From NCBI GenBank assembly GCA_026126305.1, contig JAHCJI010000010.1, positions 59,500-123,499 on the forward strand: DNA of 64,000 nt. Reading direction: 5' to 3'. Both the position numbers and the translations under genes were made by a program. The DNA is from Phycisphaeraceae bacterium (GTDB lineage: Bacteria > Planctomycetota > Phycisphaerae > Phycisphaerales > UBA1924). Positions 7,799 through 16,754 of the stretch are shown here, piece after piece. The number at the start of each line of letters is the position of its first letter. The stretch's first letter is position 1. The notes under the pieces are model-generated. The model saw only the letters and a list, made by a program, of their open reading frames with translations, was not told where the DNA came from and searched no databases.

Positions 7799-10700
7799 AT
7801 GAACAGATCCCTGTGCTCTGTCGTTTGGCGTGTTACCGCCCTCATGTTGGCCTTGGCTTTCGGCCCTATGGCCCAGGCCCAGCCCAGCAACCAATCCACC
7901 AGCGACTCGCCCCTGGCCGACCGGCCCAACGGCCCACGGCGGGCCGAGGTTGGGCGGTTTGCCCTTGTCGGCGGCACGATCCACCCTTCGCCGGGGGTAG
8001 TGCCTTACGAGGCCACCGTGTATATCGAGGAGGGGCGCATCACGCGGATCGACCGCTCGCTGGGCCAGCCACCCGCGACGTTCGCCGTCATCGATGCGAG
8101 CGGTCGGCATCTGTACCCGGCGTTTGTCGAGGCGTACTACGAGGTGGACGCGCCCATGCCGGGAACGCCCGGTGCGCCGGGCTTGCATTGGAGCGCGTTG
8201 GTAACGCCCCAGCGCAGCGCGCTGGATGCGCCGTGGCTTGATTCGGGCGCTCGTGATGGCCTGCGTAAGTTGGGCTTCGGGGCGGTGGGTATCGCCCCGC
8301 AGCGGGGCATCTTCCGCGGTTCCAATGCGGTGGTCTCGCTGGCCGAACCCGATGGCGACATGAGCGGGCACCGGCCATTGGTCTTGCGCGAAGCCGTGGG
8401 ACAGGTGATCGCCTTCGAAACGGCGAGCTTTGGCGGGCGTGACTTTCCCACAAGCCAGATGGGGGCCATCGCGCTGGTGCGCCAGACCTTGCTCGACGCG
8501 GCCTGGCAAGCCGGGCAAGACGGCCTTGCACCAAACGCCCTGACGCCTCTGGAAGATGCGCGCGTTCCATTGTGGTTCGATGTCCCGGGGGAACTGGAGG
8601 CCATCCGCGCATCGTTGATGGCGCGTGAGTTCGATCGGGCCGCCGTCATCGTCGGCAGCGGCACGGAGTATCAAAGGCTCGACGCATTGAAACGCGAGGC
8701 CGAGAGCGGCAATCGGACGTTGGTGGTTTCGCTTCGATTCCCCAGGGCGCCAACTGTTCGTTCGCTTGCCGACACCGAGGCTATCGACCTCAATACGCTC
8801 ATGGCCTGGGAGCAGGCCCCCACCAACCCCCGGCGGTTGCAGCAGGCCGGCTTCGACATCGTGCTGACCAGCAGCAAGATTCCCAGCGGTATCGGCGGTC
8901 GCAACAGCTTCCACGGGCTGCTTCGCAAGGCCATCGAGCACGGGCTCTCCGAGGCCGACGCCTTGGCCGCCCTGACGACACGGCCCGCCGAACTCTTGGG
9001 TGTTTCGCACGACGTGGGCACGATCGAGCCGGGCAAACTGGGCAACATCATCGTCGCCACCGGGCCCATCTTTGACAGCAAGACCAAGATCATGGACCTG
9101 TGGGTCGAGGGACGGCGGCACGAGATCAGCCAGCCCGAGAAGCCCGGCCTCGAGGGCACGTGGGAACTGACCCTGGCCGGCCGATTCCGCCTGGACCTGG
9201 CCATCGACGACAAGGGCAAGGGGACGATCACCGACCCTGGCGCGGCAGTGGCAGAAGGCCAGAAGGCCCCCAGCGCCAAGGCAATCCTGGAACGATCGGT
9301 CGACACGCTCACGGTGCTCTTCGACCACGAGCCCTTTGGCATGCCCGGCGTGTTCACGCTGACGGGCACCGTCATGGGCGACGCGATCGTGGGCGTGGGC
9401 GCTCGGCCCGACGGCGTGGCGTTCGAATTCGCCGGCACTCGGCTCGAGCGCGAGGAACACCCCGAAGTAGAAAAGAAGAAGGATGACAAGGGAGACGACC
9501 TTCCGCCTGAGGATCTGGGCGGGTACCCCTTCGGAGCCTACGCGGTCGCGCAGATCCCGCCCCAGGAATCGGTGCTCATCACCAACGCCACGGTGTGGAC
9601 GGCCTCGGATCGCGGCAAGCTTGAAGACGCTTGGCTGTTGATCCGAGGTGGCAAGATCCAAGGTGTGGGCACGGGCGGCTGGCCGCGCATCGCCGTGGAT
9701 CGCACCATCGACGCAAAGGGCATGCACATCACGCCCGGGCTCATCGACGCGCACAGCCACACGGGCACCTGGACCGGGGGCACCAACGAGAGCGGGCAGG
9801 CCGTGACGGCCGAAGTCTGGCTGGGCGACACCAACGACCCCAACCCTGTGAACTGGTACCGCCAGCTCGCCGGCGGCGTGACCACGGTCAACACGCTGCA
9901 CGGGTCGGCCAACCCCATCGGCGGGCGCAACGTCATCCAGAAGGTCCGCTGGGGCTCGGTGCATCCGCGGGATATGCACATGGAGGGTGCCAAGGCGGGT
10001 ATCAAGTTCGCCCTGGGCGAGAACGTCAAGCAGAGCAACTGGGGCGACCGCTTCACCACGCGATACCCCCAGACACGCATGGGCGTGGAAACGCTGATCC
10101 GCGATCGGTTCATCGCGGCGCGTGAGTACGCCGCCAACGGCATGAGGACAGCCACCGGTCGCACCGATATCCAGTTGCAAACGCTGGCCGAAATCCTCTC
10201 GGGCGATCGGCTCGTGCATTGCCATAGTTATCGCCAGGACGAGATCCTGATGCTCTGCCGCGTGGCCGAGGAGTTCGGGTTCAAGATCGGCACGTTCCAG
10301 CACGGGTTGGAGTGTTACAAGGTGGCCGAGGCGGTGAAGGAGCACGCCATCGGCGCGAGCATCTTTACGGACTGGTGGGCGTTTAAGGTCGAGGTGCAGG
10401 ACGCCATCCCCTACGCCGGACCGATCCTGCATGAGGCGGGAGTGAACGTCAGTTTCAACAGCGATAGCGACGAGCTGGCCCGGCGGATGAACGTCGAGGC
10501 GGCCAAGGCCATCAAGTACGGGAAACTTGATCCGCAGGAAGCCATCAAGTTCGTGACCATCAACCCGGCTATCCAGCTGGGCATCGAGGCCCGCGTGGGC
10601 TCCATCGAGCCGGGAAAAGACGCGGACATCGTGTTCTGGAGCGGCGACCCGCTCTCGACCATGACGCGCTGCGAGCGGGTGTTCATCGACGGGCGCGAGT

Positions 10701-11005
10701 ACTTCAGCCTGGAACAGGACAAGGCCCACCGCCAGCGCATCGCCCGCGAACGCGAGCGGCTGATCCAGAAACTGATGCGAGAACAGGCCAAGCTGCCCGA
10801 GCGCAAGCGTCCGGAAGGCGGAGCCGACAACGGTCTTGACGATGGACCCGCCGACGATCCCGGTGTCGATGGCCCGACCCGGCGCGGGGTGTACGCGTGG
10901 TTCTTCGGGCACGATGGGCACGAGCCCGCCGGGGCGAGCATGTGCGGCGCGTGCGGCGTGCTGCCGGCCGAGTATCTGGAGTTGTTTGCACGGGAGGCCC
11001 GCTGA
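7799..11005 (+). CDS. Secreted tandem amidohydrolase-fold protein
   Basis: About 1068 residues beginning with a signal peptide (positively charged N-terminus, hydrophobic core, AQAQ cleavage region). Two amidohydrolase-like halves are joined by a ~120-residue beta-rich linker (about residues 440-560, starting GTWELTLAGRFRLDLAIDD). The C-terminal half is canonical: GLIDAHSHTG with His652/His654, then VHCHSYRQDE, FQHGLECYK and the metal/acid Asp in FNSDSDE. The N-terminal half keeps the fold ends (IDASGRHLYPAFVEAYYEVD; TRPAELLGVSHDVGTIEPGK) but lacks the metal-binding HxH. It is probably a periplasmic imidazolonepropionase/dipeptidase-type hydrolase of unknown substrate. The ATG at 7799 gives a clean signal peptide. 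It overlaps the next gene by one base. Confidence 0.8.
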   Translation: MNRSLCSVVWRVTALMLALAFGPMAQAQPSNQSTSDSPLADRPNGPRRAEVGRFALVGGTIHPSPGVVPYEATVYIEEGRITRIDRSLGQPPATFAVIDASGRHLYPAFVEAYYEVDAPMPGTPGAPGLHWSALVTPQRSALDAPWLDSGARDGLRKLGFGAVGIAPQRGIFRGSNAVVSLAEPDGDMSGHRPLVLREAVGQVIAFETASFGGRDFPTSQMGAIALVRQTLLDAAWQAGQDGLAPNALTPLEDARVPLWFDVPGELEAIRASLMAREFDRAAVIVGSGTEYQRLDALKREAESGNRTLVVSLRFPRAPTVRSLADTEAIDLNTLMAWEQAPTNPRRLQQAGFDIVLTSSKIPSGIGGRNSFHGLLRKAIEHGLSEADALAALTTRPAELLGVSHDVGTIEPGKLGNIIVATGPIFDSKTKIMDLWVEGRRHEISQPEKPGLEGTWELTLAGRFRLDLAIDDKGKGTITDPGAAVAEGQKAPSAKAILERSVDTLTVLFDHEPFGMPGVFTLTGTVMGDAIVGVGARPDGVAFEFAGTRLEREEHPEVEKKKDDKGDDLPPEDLGGYPFGAYAVAQIPPQESVLITNATVWTASDRGKLEDAWLLIRGGKIQGVGTGGWPRIAVDRTIDAKGMHITPGLIDAHSHTGTWTGGTNESGQAVTAEVWLGDTNDPNPVNWYRQLAGGVTTVNTLHGSANPIGGRNVIQKVRWGSVHPRDMHMEGAKAGIKFALGENVKQSNWGDRFTTRYPQTRMGVETLIRDRFIAAREYAANGMRTATGRTDIQLQTLAEILSGDRLVHCHSYRQDEILMLCRVAEEFGFKIGTFQHGLECYKVAEAVKEHAIGASIFTDWWAFKVEVQDAIPYAGPILHEAGVNVSFNSDSDELARRMNVEAAKAIKYGKLDPQEAIKFVTINPAIQLGIEARVGSIEPGKDADIVFWSGDPLSTMTRCERVFIDGREYFSLEQDKAHRQRIARERERLIQKLMREQAKLPERKRPEGGADNGLDDGPADDPGVDGPTRRGVYAWFFGHDGHEPAGASMCGACGVLPAEYLELFAREAR

Positions 11006-12348
11006 TGCGACGCGTTGCAGCCGCCTTGATGACGTGCGCCGTGACGGCGCTTTCGCACGGCCAGGACCTGACCCCGCGCGGGCTCGCGCCCGAGCATCCC
11101 GTCGCCATCACGGGAGCGACCATCCACACGATGGTGCCTGGCCAGGCGCCCATCGAGAACGGGTATGTCCTGTTCGAGAACGGTCGCATTGCCGAGGTGG
11201 GCCAGGGCGAGCGTATGTTCATCGCCACGACGAGGATCATCGACGCGCGCGGCATGCACGTGTACCCGGGCATGATCGCGGCCGTTACGCGGCTGGGTCT
11301 GACCGAGATCGCCTCGGTCCGGGCCATGCGAGACTACAACGAGGTGGGCGAGGTCAAGCCCGAGGTCCGGGCCGTTGTCGCGGTCAACCCCGATTCGACG
11401 TTGCTGCCCGTGGCCCGGACCAACGGCATCCTGCTGGCGGGCACATTCCCTTCGGGTGGACTCGTGAGCGGGCAGGCCGGCGTCATCCGCATGGACGGCT
11501 GGACGTGGGAGGACATGACCGCCAACGCCAACGCCGGACTGGTGGTCAACTGGCCCAGCGTCCGTGAAGGGCACAGCCCTTTCGGCGGCGGCCGTGGGCT
11601 CTCGGAAGAGCAGATCCGCCAGCGCATCGCCCAGATTGACCAACTGTTCGATACCGCCCAGGCCTATGGCAGCGCACGCCTTGCCGATCGTTCGACGCCC
11701 ATCGATGTACGACTCGAGGCGATGCTCGACGTGCTGCCCGGTGCTCTCGACCAGAAGCCACTGATCATCAGCGCCAACACCGTCGAGCGCATCCAGTCTG
11801 CGGTGACTTGGGCGGCCGGGCGCGGGCTGAGAGTGATCATCCGCGGCGGCCGCGACGCACCCATGCTGGCCGAACTTCTCAAAAGGCACGACGTGGCGGT
11901 GATCGTTGAGGGCGTCCACAACTTCCCAAGGCGCAGCGACAGCGATTTTGACGAGGCGTTTACCCTGCCAGCCCGGCTGCACGCCGCGGGCGTACGGTGG
12001 TGTCTGGCCCCGGGCAACATCGACGAGAACGTGCGGAACCTGCCCTACGAGGCCGCGACGGCGGTGGCGTATGGGAGGCAACTTGGCTTCGACGAGGCCG
12101 CCGCGATGGCCGCCATCACGCGGGACGCGGCCCGCATCCTGGGTATCGGCGACCACTATGGCACACTGGAGGTCGGCAAGAGCGCGACGCTGCTGATCAC
12201 CGACGGAACGCCGCTGGAAATGGCCACGACGATCGAGGCCGCTTTCCTCGACGGTGCCCGGGTGGACCTGAGCAACAAGCAACGGGTGCTGCGTGACCGC
12301 TATCGCGAGAAGTATCAACGGCTGGGCATCATCGAAGGGGGCGACTGA
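11005..12348 (+). CDS. Secreted amidohydrolase-fold protein lacking the HxH metal site
   Basis: About 447 residues with an N-terminal signal peptide (RRVAAALMTCAVTALSHGQ). The sequence follows the composite domain of metal-dependent hydrolases: ITGATIHTMVPGQAPIENG, ARGMHVYPGMIAAVTRLG, and at the end AARILGIGDHYGTLEVGKSA. Where an active enzyme would have GLIDxHxH it has YPGMIAAVTRLG, so the first metal pair is missing, as in the N-terminal half of the upstream protein. The ATG shares a base with the upstream stop (TGATG). The two proteins probably work together, perhaps as a heteromeric complex in which only the upstream C-terminal domain is catalytic; this is inference. Confidence 0.75.
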   Translation: MRRVAAALMTCAVTALSHGQDLTPRGLAPEHPVAITGATIHTMVPGQAPIENGYVLFENGRIAEVGQGERMFIATTRIIDARGMHVYPGMIAAVTRLGLTEIASVRAMRDYNEVGEVKPEVRAVVAVNPDSTLLPVARTNGILLAGTFPSGGLVSGQAGVIRMDGWTWEDMTANANAGLVVNWPSVREGHSPFGGGRGLSEEQIRQRIAQIDQLFDTAQAYGSARLADRSTPIDVRLEAMLDVLPGALDQKPLIISANTVERIQSAVTWAAGRGLRVIIRGGRDAPMLAELLKRHDVAVIVEGVHNFPRRSDSDFDEAFTLPARLHAAGVRWCLAPGNIDENVRNLPYEAATAVAYGRQLGFDEAAAMAAITRDAARILGIGDHYGTLEVGKSATLLITDGTPLEMATTIEAAFLDGARVDLSNKQRVLRDRYREKYQRLGIIEGGD

Positions 12349-12364
12349 TTCGCGTGATCCATCG

Positions 12365-12952
12365 TCACCCCGGCGCGAGCACGAAATCGTTGCTCGTGCG
12401 GGCCAGTTGTCCGCTGGACAAGGGCATCGAATACACCACGCGGATCGTCAGGCGGCCCGCGAAACTGCGGTAGGCAGCATCGGCATCGGATTGCTTCTCG
12501 GCCAGTTCTTCGAGCGCCCGGGGCAGCCAATCGGGCATGGCCTCCTGGGGTACTTCCAGCACGTATGTCCGGGTGACATGGTCGTAATGGGCCCGGTTCG
12601 TGGTGAGGTCGCTCAGATTGATGGCGTCCCACTGCACCACGTCGATAGGCTGGCCCAGGTCGCGCCCGTCGGCGAACAACTGCACCGTGGCCGTGCCCAG
12701 GCCCTTGACCTGATCGCCCCAAACATCGACAAAGAAGAAGTGGATGCGCAGCCTCCAGGCCCCCTCGCGCGTCTGAGAGGCCCGCGTCAGCGGGTGGATC
12801 AGCACGCGGTCGGGCAAGAAGGGGTAGTCCGGCGGTCGGCGTGTCCACAGGCCCTCGGACCATGGGGTCTGGGGCTTCATGCAACCGCCCCACAGGACGG
12901 CACACGCCCCCAAGGCGAACCATGTCGTCACGATTGGCCCGCGTCGGGTCAT
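12365..12952 (-). CDS. Predicted lipoprotein of unknown function
   Basis: About 195 residues. The N-terminus MTRRGPIVTTWFALGAC has a twin-Arg n-region, a short hydrophobic stretch and a possible lipobox LGAC; a second Cys follows in LWGGC, so the exact lipidation site is unclear. The mature part is soluble and contains LRIHFFFVDVWGDQVKGLG and LFADGRDLGQPIDVVQWD, with no motif I recognise. The ATG at 12952 was chosen because longer versions run through the oppositely oriented aminotransferase gene. It is convergent with the amidohydrolase gene and divergent from the aminotransferase with ~19 bp between starts. Confidence 0.65.
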   Translation of the reverse strand: MTRRGPIVTTWFALGACAVLWGGCMKPQTPWSEGLWTRRPPDYPFLPDRVLIHPLTRASQTREGAWRLRIHFFFVDVWGDQVKGLGTATVQLFADGRDLGQPIDVVQWDAINLSDLTTNRAHYDHVTRTYVLEVPQEAMPDWLPRALEELAEKQSDADAAYRSFAGRLTIRVVYSMPLSSGQLARTSNDFVLAPG

Positions 12953-12971
12953 GCCGCAACGATACCCCGAT

Positions 12972-14339
12972 ATGCCCACCCGTGAAACCGCCACCCCCCC
13001 TCCGCCTTCCAGTTTCGCCCGGCATTGGATCCACCAGCCCGGGGTCACGTTCCTCAACCACGGCTCGTTCGGCGGTTGCCCGGCGGCGGTGCTGGAGACC
13101 CAGCAGGCCTGGCGGGCCCGCATGGAAGGCGAGCCCGTGCGGTTCTTCGCCCAAGACCTATGGGGCCTGTACGACTGGGCACGGGCCGACATCGCTCGTT
13201 TCATGGGGTGCGACGCCCCGGGCATGGTCTTCGTGCCCAACGCCACTACGGGCGTGGCCACGGCCTTGCACAGCCTCATCGCCAGCGGGCAGGCGACCGC
13301 TGGCGACGAGTTACTCCTGACCAACCACGAGTACCCAGCCTGTGCCAACAACCTCCGGCACATGGCCAGAGCCAGTGGACTAGGCGTGGTGACCGCCCGC
13401 ATTCCCTATCCAAACCCAACACCTCAAAGCGTGATCGAGGCCGTCCTGGCGGCTGTCACACCACGGACACGCATCGCCCTGCTCAGCCACATCACCAGCG
13501 CCAGCGCGTTGGTGCTGCCCATCGCCGAATTGACACGCGATCTCGAAGCCCGGGGCGTCCGCGTGGTGATCGATGGCGCACACGCGCCGGGGCAGATCGA
13601 CCTGCATATCGGCAGCCTCTCGCCCAGTTACTACACCGCCAACCTGCACAAGTGGGTGTGTTCGCCCAAGGGCTCGGCCATCTTGTGGGCCCACCCGGAC
13701 CAGCGCGACCGTTGCCGACCACTGGTGCTCTCGAACATGGCCGATAAACCACCGCCGGGACGGCCCCGGATGCATACCGAATTCGATTACATCGGCACCA
13801 GCGACCCCACGGCGTATTTATGCGTGCCCGCTTCGCTGCGGATCATGGCATCCATAGCGCGGGACGAGCCGCCCAAGCGTGCTCCGGCCACGACCTTTGA
13901 TATCACTTGCGATACCGACACTCTGGATGCGGCGTGGTCCGATCTTCGGGAGCGTAACCGCTCTCTGGCCTTACTTGGCCAACGCATCGTCGGAGAAGCA
14001 CTCGGTACCAGCCCCCCCGCCCCGGCGGAGATGACCGCGTGCATCGCCACCGCGGCCTTACCAAAGGTGGAAGACTCGGTCTGGACAAGGATTTCCCAGA
14101 GGCCCACCCTGCACAATGACGCGCTCCAGGATGGATTGATCGACCGCTGGGGCATCCAGGTACCGATCGTGCTGCCGCCCACGACCGGGCACGCTGGGCC
14201 CCCCTTGAGGTGCGTCCGAGTCTCTGCCCAGTTGTACAACAGCCCCGGACAATACGAATACCTCGCACGCGCCCTCGATGCGGAATTGCGGGCGGAGAAG
14301 TTGCCCGCTGGCTCGTATACTCCCGTCGCAGCACCATGA
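12972..14339 (+). CDS. Class V aminotransferase (isopenicillin N epimerase-like)
   Basis: PLP-dependent fold type I enzyme of about 455 residues. The N-terminal FLNHGSFGGCP is typical of the isopenicillin-N-epimerase/cysteine-desulfurase-like branch. VPNATTGVATAL, the Asp-containing VVIDGAHAPGQID and the PLP lysine Lys227 in TANLHKWVCSPKGSA are all present. Two starts are possible, ATG 12951 and ATG 12972; the shorter is preferred because it does not overlap the divergent lipoprotein start. The stop overlaps the cysteine dioxygenase start (ATGA), so a role in sulfur amino-acid metabolism is a reasonable inference. Substrate is not proven. Confidence 0.8.
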   Translation: MPTRETATPPPPSSFARHWIHQPGVTFLNHGSFGGCPAAVLETQQAWRARMEGEPVRFFAQDLWGLYDWARADIARFMGCDAPGMVFVPNATTGVATALHSLIASGQATAGDELLLTNHEYPACANNLRHMARASGLGVVTARIPYPNPTPQSVIEAVLAAVTPRTRIALLSHITSASALVLPIAELTRDLEARGVRVVIDGAHAPGQIDLHIGSLSPSYYTANLHKWVCSPKGSAILWAHPDQRDRCRPLVLSNMADKPPPGRPRMHTEFDYIGTSDPTAYLCVPASLRIMASIARDEPPKRAPATTFDITCDTDTLDAAWSDLRERNRSLALLGQRIVGEALGTSPPAPAEMTACIATAALPKVEDSVWTRISQRPTLHNDALQDGLIDRWGIQVPIVLPPTTGHAGPPLRCVRVSAQLYNSPGQYEYLARALDAELRAEKLPAGSYTPVAAP

Positions 14340-14863
14340 CCACGCCCCAAGCCAGCACGACCATGCCCGAGCGGCTCGCCGACCTGGTGGGGTATCTGTC
14401 CTCCTTACGCCATCGGGCCGATCTGGGCGAACTCGAACGCCGCCTGATTGCCCTGGACATCGATCGGCAGGACATCGCGCCATCGTGCGTCTTTGGCATG
14501 CGAGGCTACCGGCGCAACACCATCGCCCGGGGCGAGTGGTTCGAGTTGCTCGCCCTGTGCTGGCGAAGTGGAGACTGCACGCCCATCCACGACCACGAGG
14601 GCTCCAGTTGCGCTTTCAAGGTCATCGAGGGACGTGGCACCGAGATCCGATATGAGCGCACCGCAAGCGGGCTGGTGTGTCCGACGGGACGCCGCATACT
14701 CGAACCGGGCACGGTGTGCGCGGCCGAAGATGCCGACATCCACCAGGTGGCCAACATGCAGGCCAAGGGGCAGGACCTCATCACCCTGCACATTTATTCG
14801 CCGCCCATCCGGCAGATGGGCACGTACGACTTTGCCTCAGGCGAAGCCGGCGAGACTCGCTGA
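14336..14863 (+). CDS. cdo: Cysteine dioxygenase type I
   Basis: Oxidises L-cysteine to cysteine sulfinate using a mononuclear iron centre in a cupin fold. The iron ligands are His85 and His87 in PIHDHEGSSC and His136 in DIHQVANM. Cys92, equivalent to the cysteine of the Cys-Tyr cofactor in mammalian enzymes, and its partner Tyr154 in LHIYSPP are both present; many bacterial homologues lack the Cys. Length is 175 residues. The ATG at 14336 sits in a 4-base overlap with the upstream aminotransferase. The 3' end overlaps the convergent aspartokinase by 27 bp. Confidence 0.9.
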   Translation: MTTPQASTTMPERLADLVGYLSSLRHRADLGELERRLIALDIDRQDIAPSCVFGMRGYRRNTIARGEWFELLALCWRSGDCTPIHDHEGSSCAFKVIEGRGTEIRYERTASGLVCPTGRRILEPGTVCAAEDADIHQVANMQAKGQDLITLHIYSPPIRQMGTYDFASGEAGETR

Positions 14864-15826
14864 CGCCTCAAAACCCGCGGCGATATGCAACTCCCGGAGC
14901 AAGGCTGGCGCTCGCTCGTGGGGCACGCTGTGCAGCACGAGGGCGTCGTCTTCCTCGTTCGCACAAGGCCCCAGCACGCCCAAGGCTCGCTCCCGTGTCT
15001 GCATGGTGAGCCCACGGCCGACGAGCGCCACGGCCGTGTCGCGCTCGCCCCGCACCATCGCGCAGGCCACGGGACCGTCCGGCCACTGATCGCCCCGGAT
15101 AGACGTGCCCTCGCCAGCCAAGGCCGAGTGGCGCACTCGCACGGGCACGCGTTCCCGCTGGGCCATCTCCGCCGAGTCGATGGAGAGGACCTTGGCACCG
15201 CGGCGCGATAATGCGCTCATGGCCGGCCAGGACAGCACGTCCAGACGCCGGGCATGAGGCACGATCGCCGGATCGGCGGTCATCACTCCCATCGCGTCGG
15301 TGTGGATCTCGCACAGGTCCGCACCTAACGCTGCGGCCAGTGCGACGGCGGTTGTGTCCGAGCCACCCCGGCCGATGGTGGCCCGGTCCCCACAGGTCAG
15401 CTCGCCTTGGAAACCCGCCACCACGGCGATGGCGCCCTGGTTCAGCACGGACAAGATACGATCGGCGTCGATGTGCCCGACACGGGCCCGACCATGGGGC
15501 CCTTCGGCCGAGATGCCCGCCTGCCGGGCGTCGAGACCGACCGCACGCCCACCCAGGGCATCGATGGCGATGCTTGTGAGCGCGACGGAGACCTGTTCAC
15601 CAGCGGCCAAGAGCTGATCCAATTCGCGTGCGGGCGGATTGGGGTCGATCTCCATCGCCGTCCGCAACAAGGCATCGGTCGTACGGCCCATCGCCGAGAC
15701 GACCACAACAACGCGATGCCCCAAGCGGGTGGTGTCTAAGGCACGCTGTGCGCACAGCCGAATCCTGGCGGCGTCGGCCACCGAGGTGCCGCCGAACTTC
15801 TGTACGATGAGCCCGCACTCAGGCAT
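14837..15826 (-). CDS. lysC: Aspartate kinase with shortened regulatory region
   Basis: Phosphorylates aspartate, the first step to lysine, threonine and methionine. The catalytic domain is intact: VQKFGGTSVADAARI (Lys10), VVVVSAMGRTTDALL, GRGGSDTTAVALAAALGAD and EIHTDAMGVMTADP. The start at 15826 (MPECGLIVQKFGG) gives 329 residues, against about 400-450 for enzymes with two ACT domains. After residue ~240 there is only one weak ACT-like stretch (TAVALVGRGLTMQTRERALG), without the usual VPDxPG element. Feedback control may be lost or altered. It is convergent with the cysteine dioxygenase gene. Confidence 0.85.
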   Translation of the reverse strand: MPECGLIVQKFGGTSVADAARIRLCAQRALDTTRLGHRVVVVVSAMGRTTDALLRTAMEIDPNPPARELDQLLAAGEQVSVALTSIAIDALGGRAVGLDARQAGISAEGPHGRARVGHIDADRILSVLNQGAIAVVAGFQGELTCGDRATIGRGGSDTTAVALAAALGADLCEIHTDAMGVMTADPAIVPHARRLDVLSWPAMSALSRRGAKVLSIDSAEMAQRERVPVRVRHSALAGEGTSIRGDQWPDGPVACAMVRGERDTAVALVGRGLTMQTRERALGVLGPCANEEDDALVLHSVPHERAPALLRELHIAAGFEASASLAGFA

Positions 15827-15891
15827 GATCCATCGTACCGGTTGCCCGTGTTGTGCCATGTCCAGAGAGGGTGTCCAGTTCGGTTCCAGGT

Positions 15892-16581
15892 CTACCGCGC
15901 CGCACTGGCCTCGGCCGCTGCCGACCATCCAAGTCCGATAAGTGCTGACTCCCATCGCCGCCGGTATGCCGCCGCTCGGTCGGCCAGTGCGGCATCCTTG
16001 GGCTTTCGGCCATTGGTCAGATCCCACCACCACGCACGCCAGATGGGCACGTCCAAGTCCAGTGCCATCTCGGCAACCTGGCGGTCACTGAGGTCCATCA
16101 GTGGCGTCTGGATCTCGAACACGCCCACGCCGTGCTCGCTGGCGTCCAGGGTCACCAGGCGGGAAACGAGCAATGCTCGGTCCAACTCGCGAGCCAAGGC
16201 ATCGACACCAGGAGGGGCATCGGCATCGCGGTCGGTGTCTGGGTCCAACCCCTCGGCCTGCCAAGGGCACACCAGTGTCGTACAGCCGTTGGTCAGGGCT
16301 GCTTGGACAGCCTCAAACAGGTAGCGGGTTCGACGGTGCCCGGTCGAGACCGCGACCGGAGCGACGGCGGGAAAGTCGTGGCAGCGGGCGGCCTGGGACT
16401 CGGCCAGGGCATGGATCTTGGCAGTGATGATTTCGGGAGATACGACAGTTATCGGCCCAGACAAGACCGAGACTGAACCCAAGCCGCTCATCGCATCGGC
16501 TGTCAGACTCAAAGCGACCATGCTGGGCAGGTCGCCGTCGCAAAGAACCAGAGGATGCCTTGCTGTGGGGTTTGTGGCCAT
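15892..16581 (-). CDS. PP-loop / QueC-like protein with degenerate motifs
   Basis: About 229 residues. The C-terminal part resembles 7-cyano-7-deazaguanine synthase: IQTPLMDLSDRQVAEMALDLDVPIW is split here by the motifs TPLMDLS and LDLDVPIW, followed by WWWDLTNGRKPKDAALADRAAAYRRR. In true QueC that region holds zinc cysteines (CGxCDSC), which are absent here. The N-terminal strand LVLCDGDLPSMVALSL sits where the ATP-binding SGGxDS loop should be but does not match it. It may be an adenine-nucleotide alpha-hydrolase relative with another role. The start at 16581 has no clear ribosome site. The identification is tentative. Same strand as aspartokinase, 65 bp upstream of it. Confidence 0.45.
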   Translation of the reverse strand: MATNPTARHPLVLCDGDLPSMVALSLTADAMSGLGSVSVLSGPITVVSPEIITAKIHALAESQAARCHDFPAVAPVAVSTGHRRTRYLFEAVQAALTNGCTTLVCPWQAEGLDPDTDRDADAPPGVDALARELDRALLVSRLVTLDASEHGVGVFEIQTPLMDLSDRQVAEMALDLDVPIWRAWWWDLTNGRKPKDAALADRAAAYRRRWESALIGLGWSAAAEASAAR

Positions 16582-16754
16582 GCCGTGATTATCGGCACGG
16601 TCCAATGCCCATTCCTGGGGAGAACGGGTGTTGGTGCCCCAGTTCGAAAGGAAATCTGGTCCGGCTTGAGACTTTTTTTCTTTCTGGGTGGTCTTTTCCC
16701 GGTTCTGGGGCATGTTGGAGAGTGAGCCCTTAGAGGAAGAGCGGGAGATAGACC

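Noticed and set aside
7760..10921. A 1053-codon open frame on the minus strand opposite the tandem amidohydrolase
   Set aside because: It mirrors the GC-rich plus-strand gene, has no domain or start signals, and contains His/Gln/Arg-rich shadow composition.
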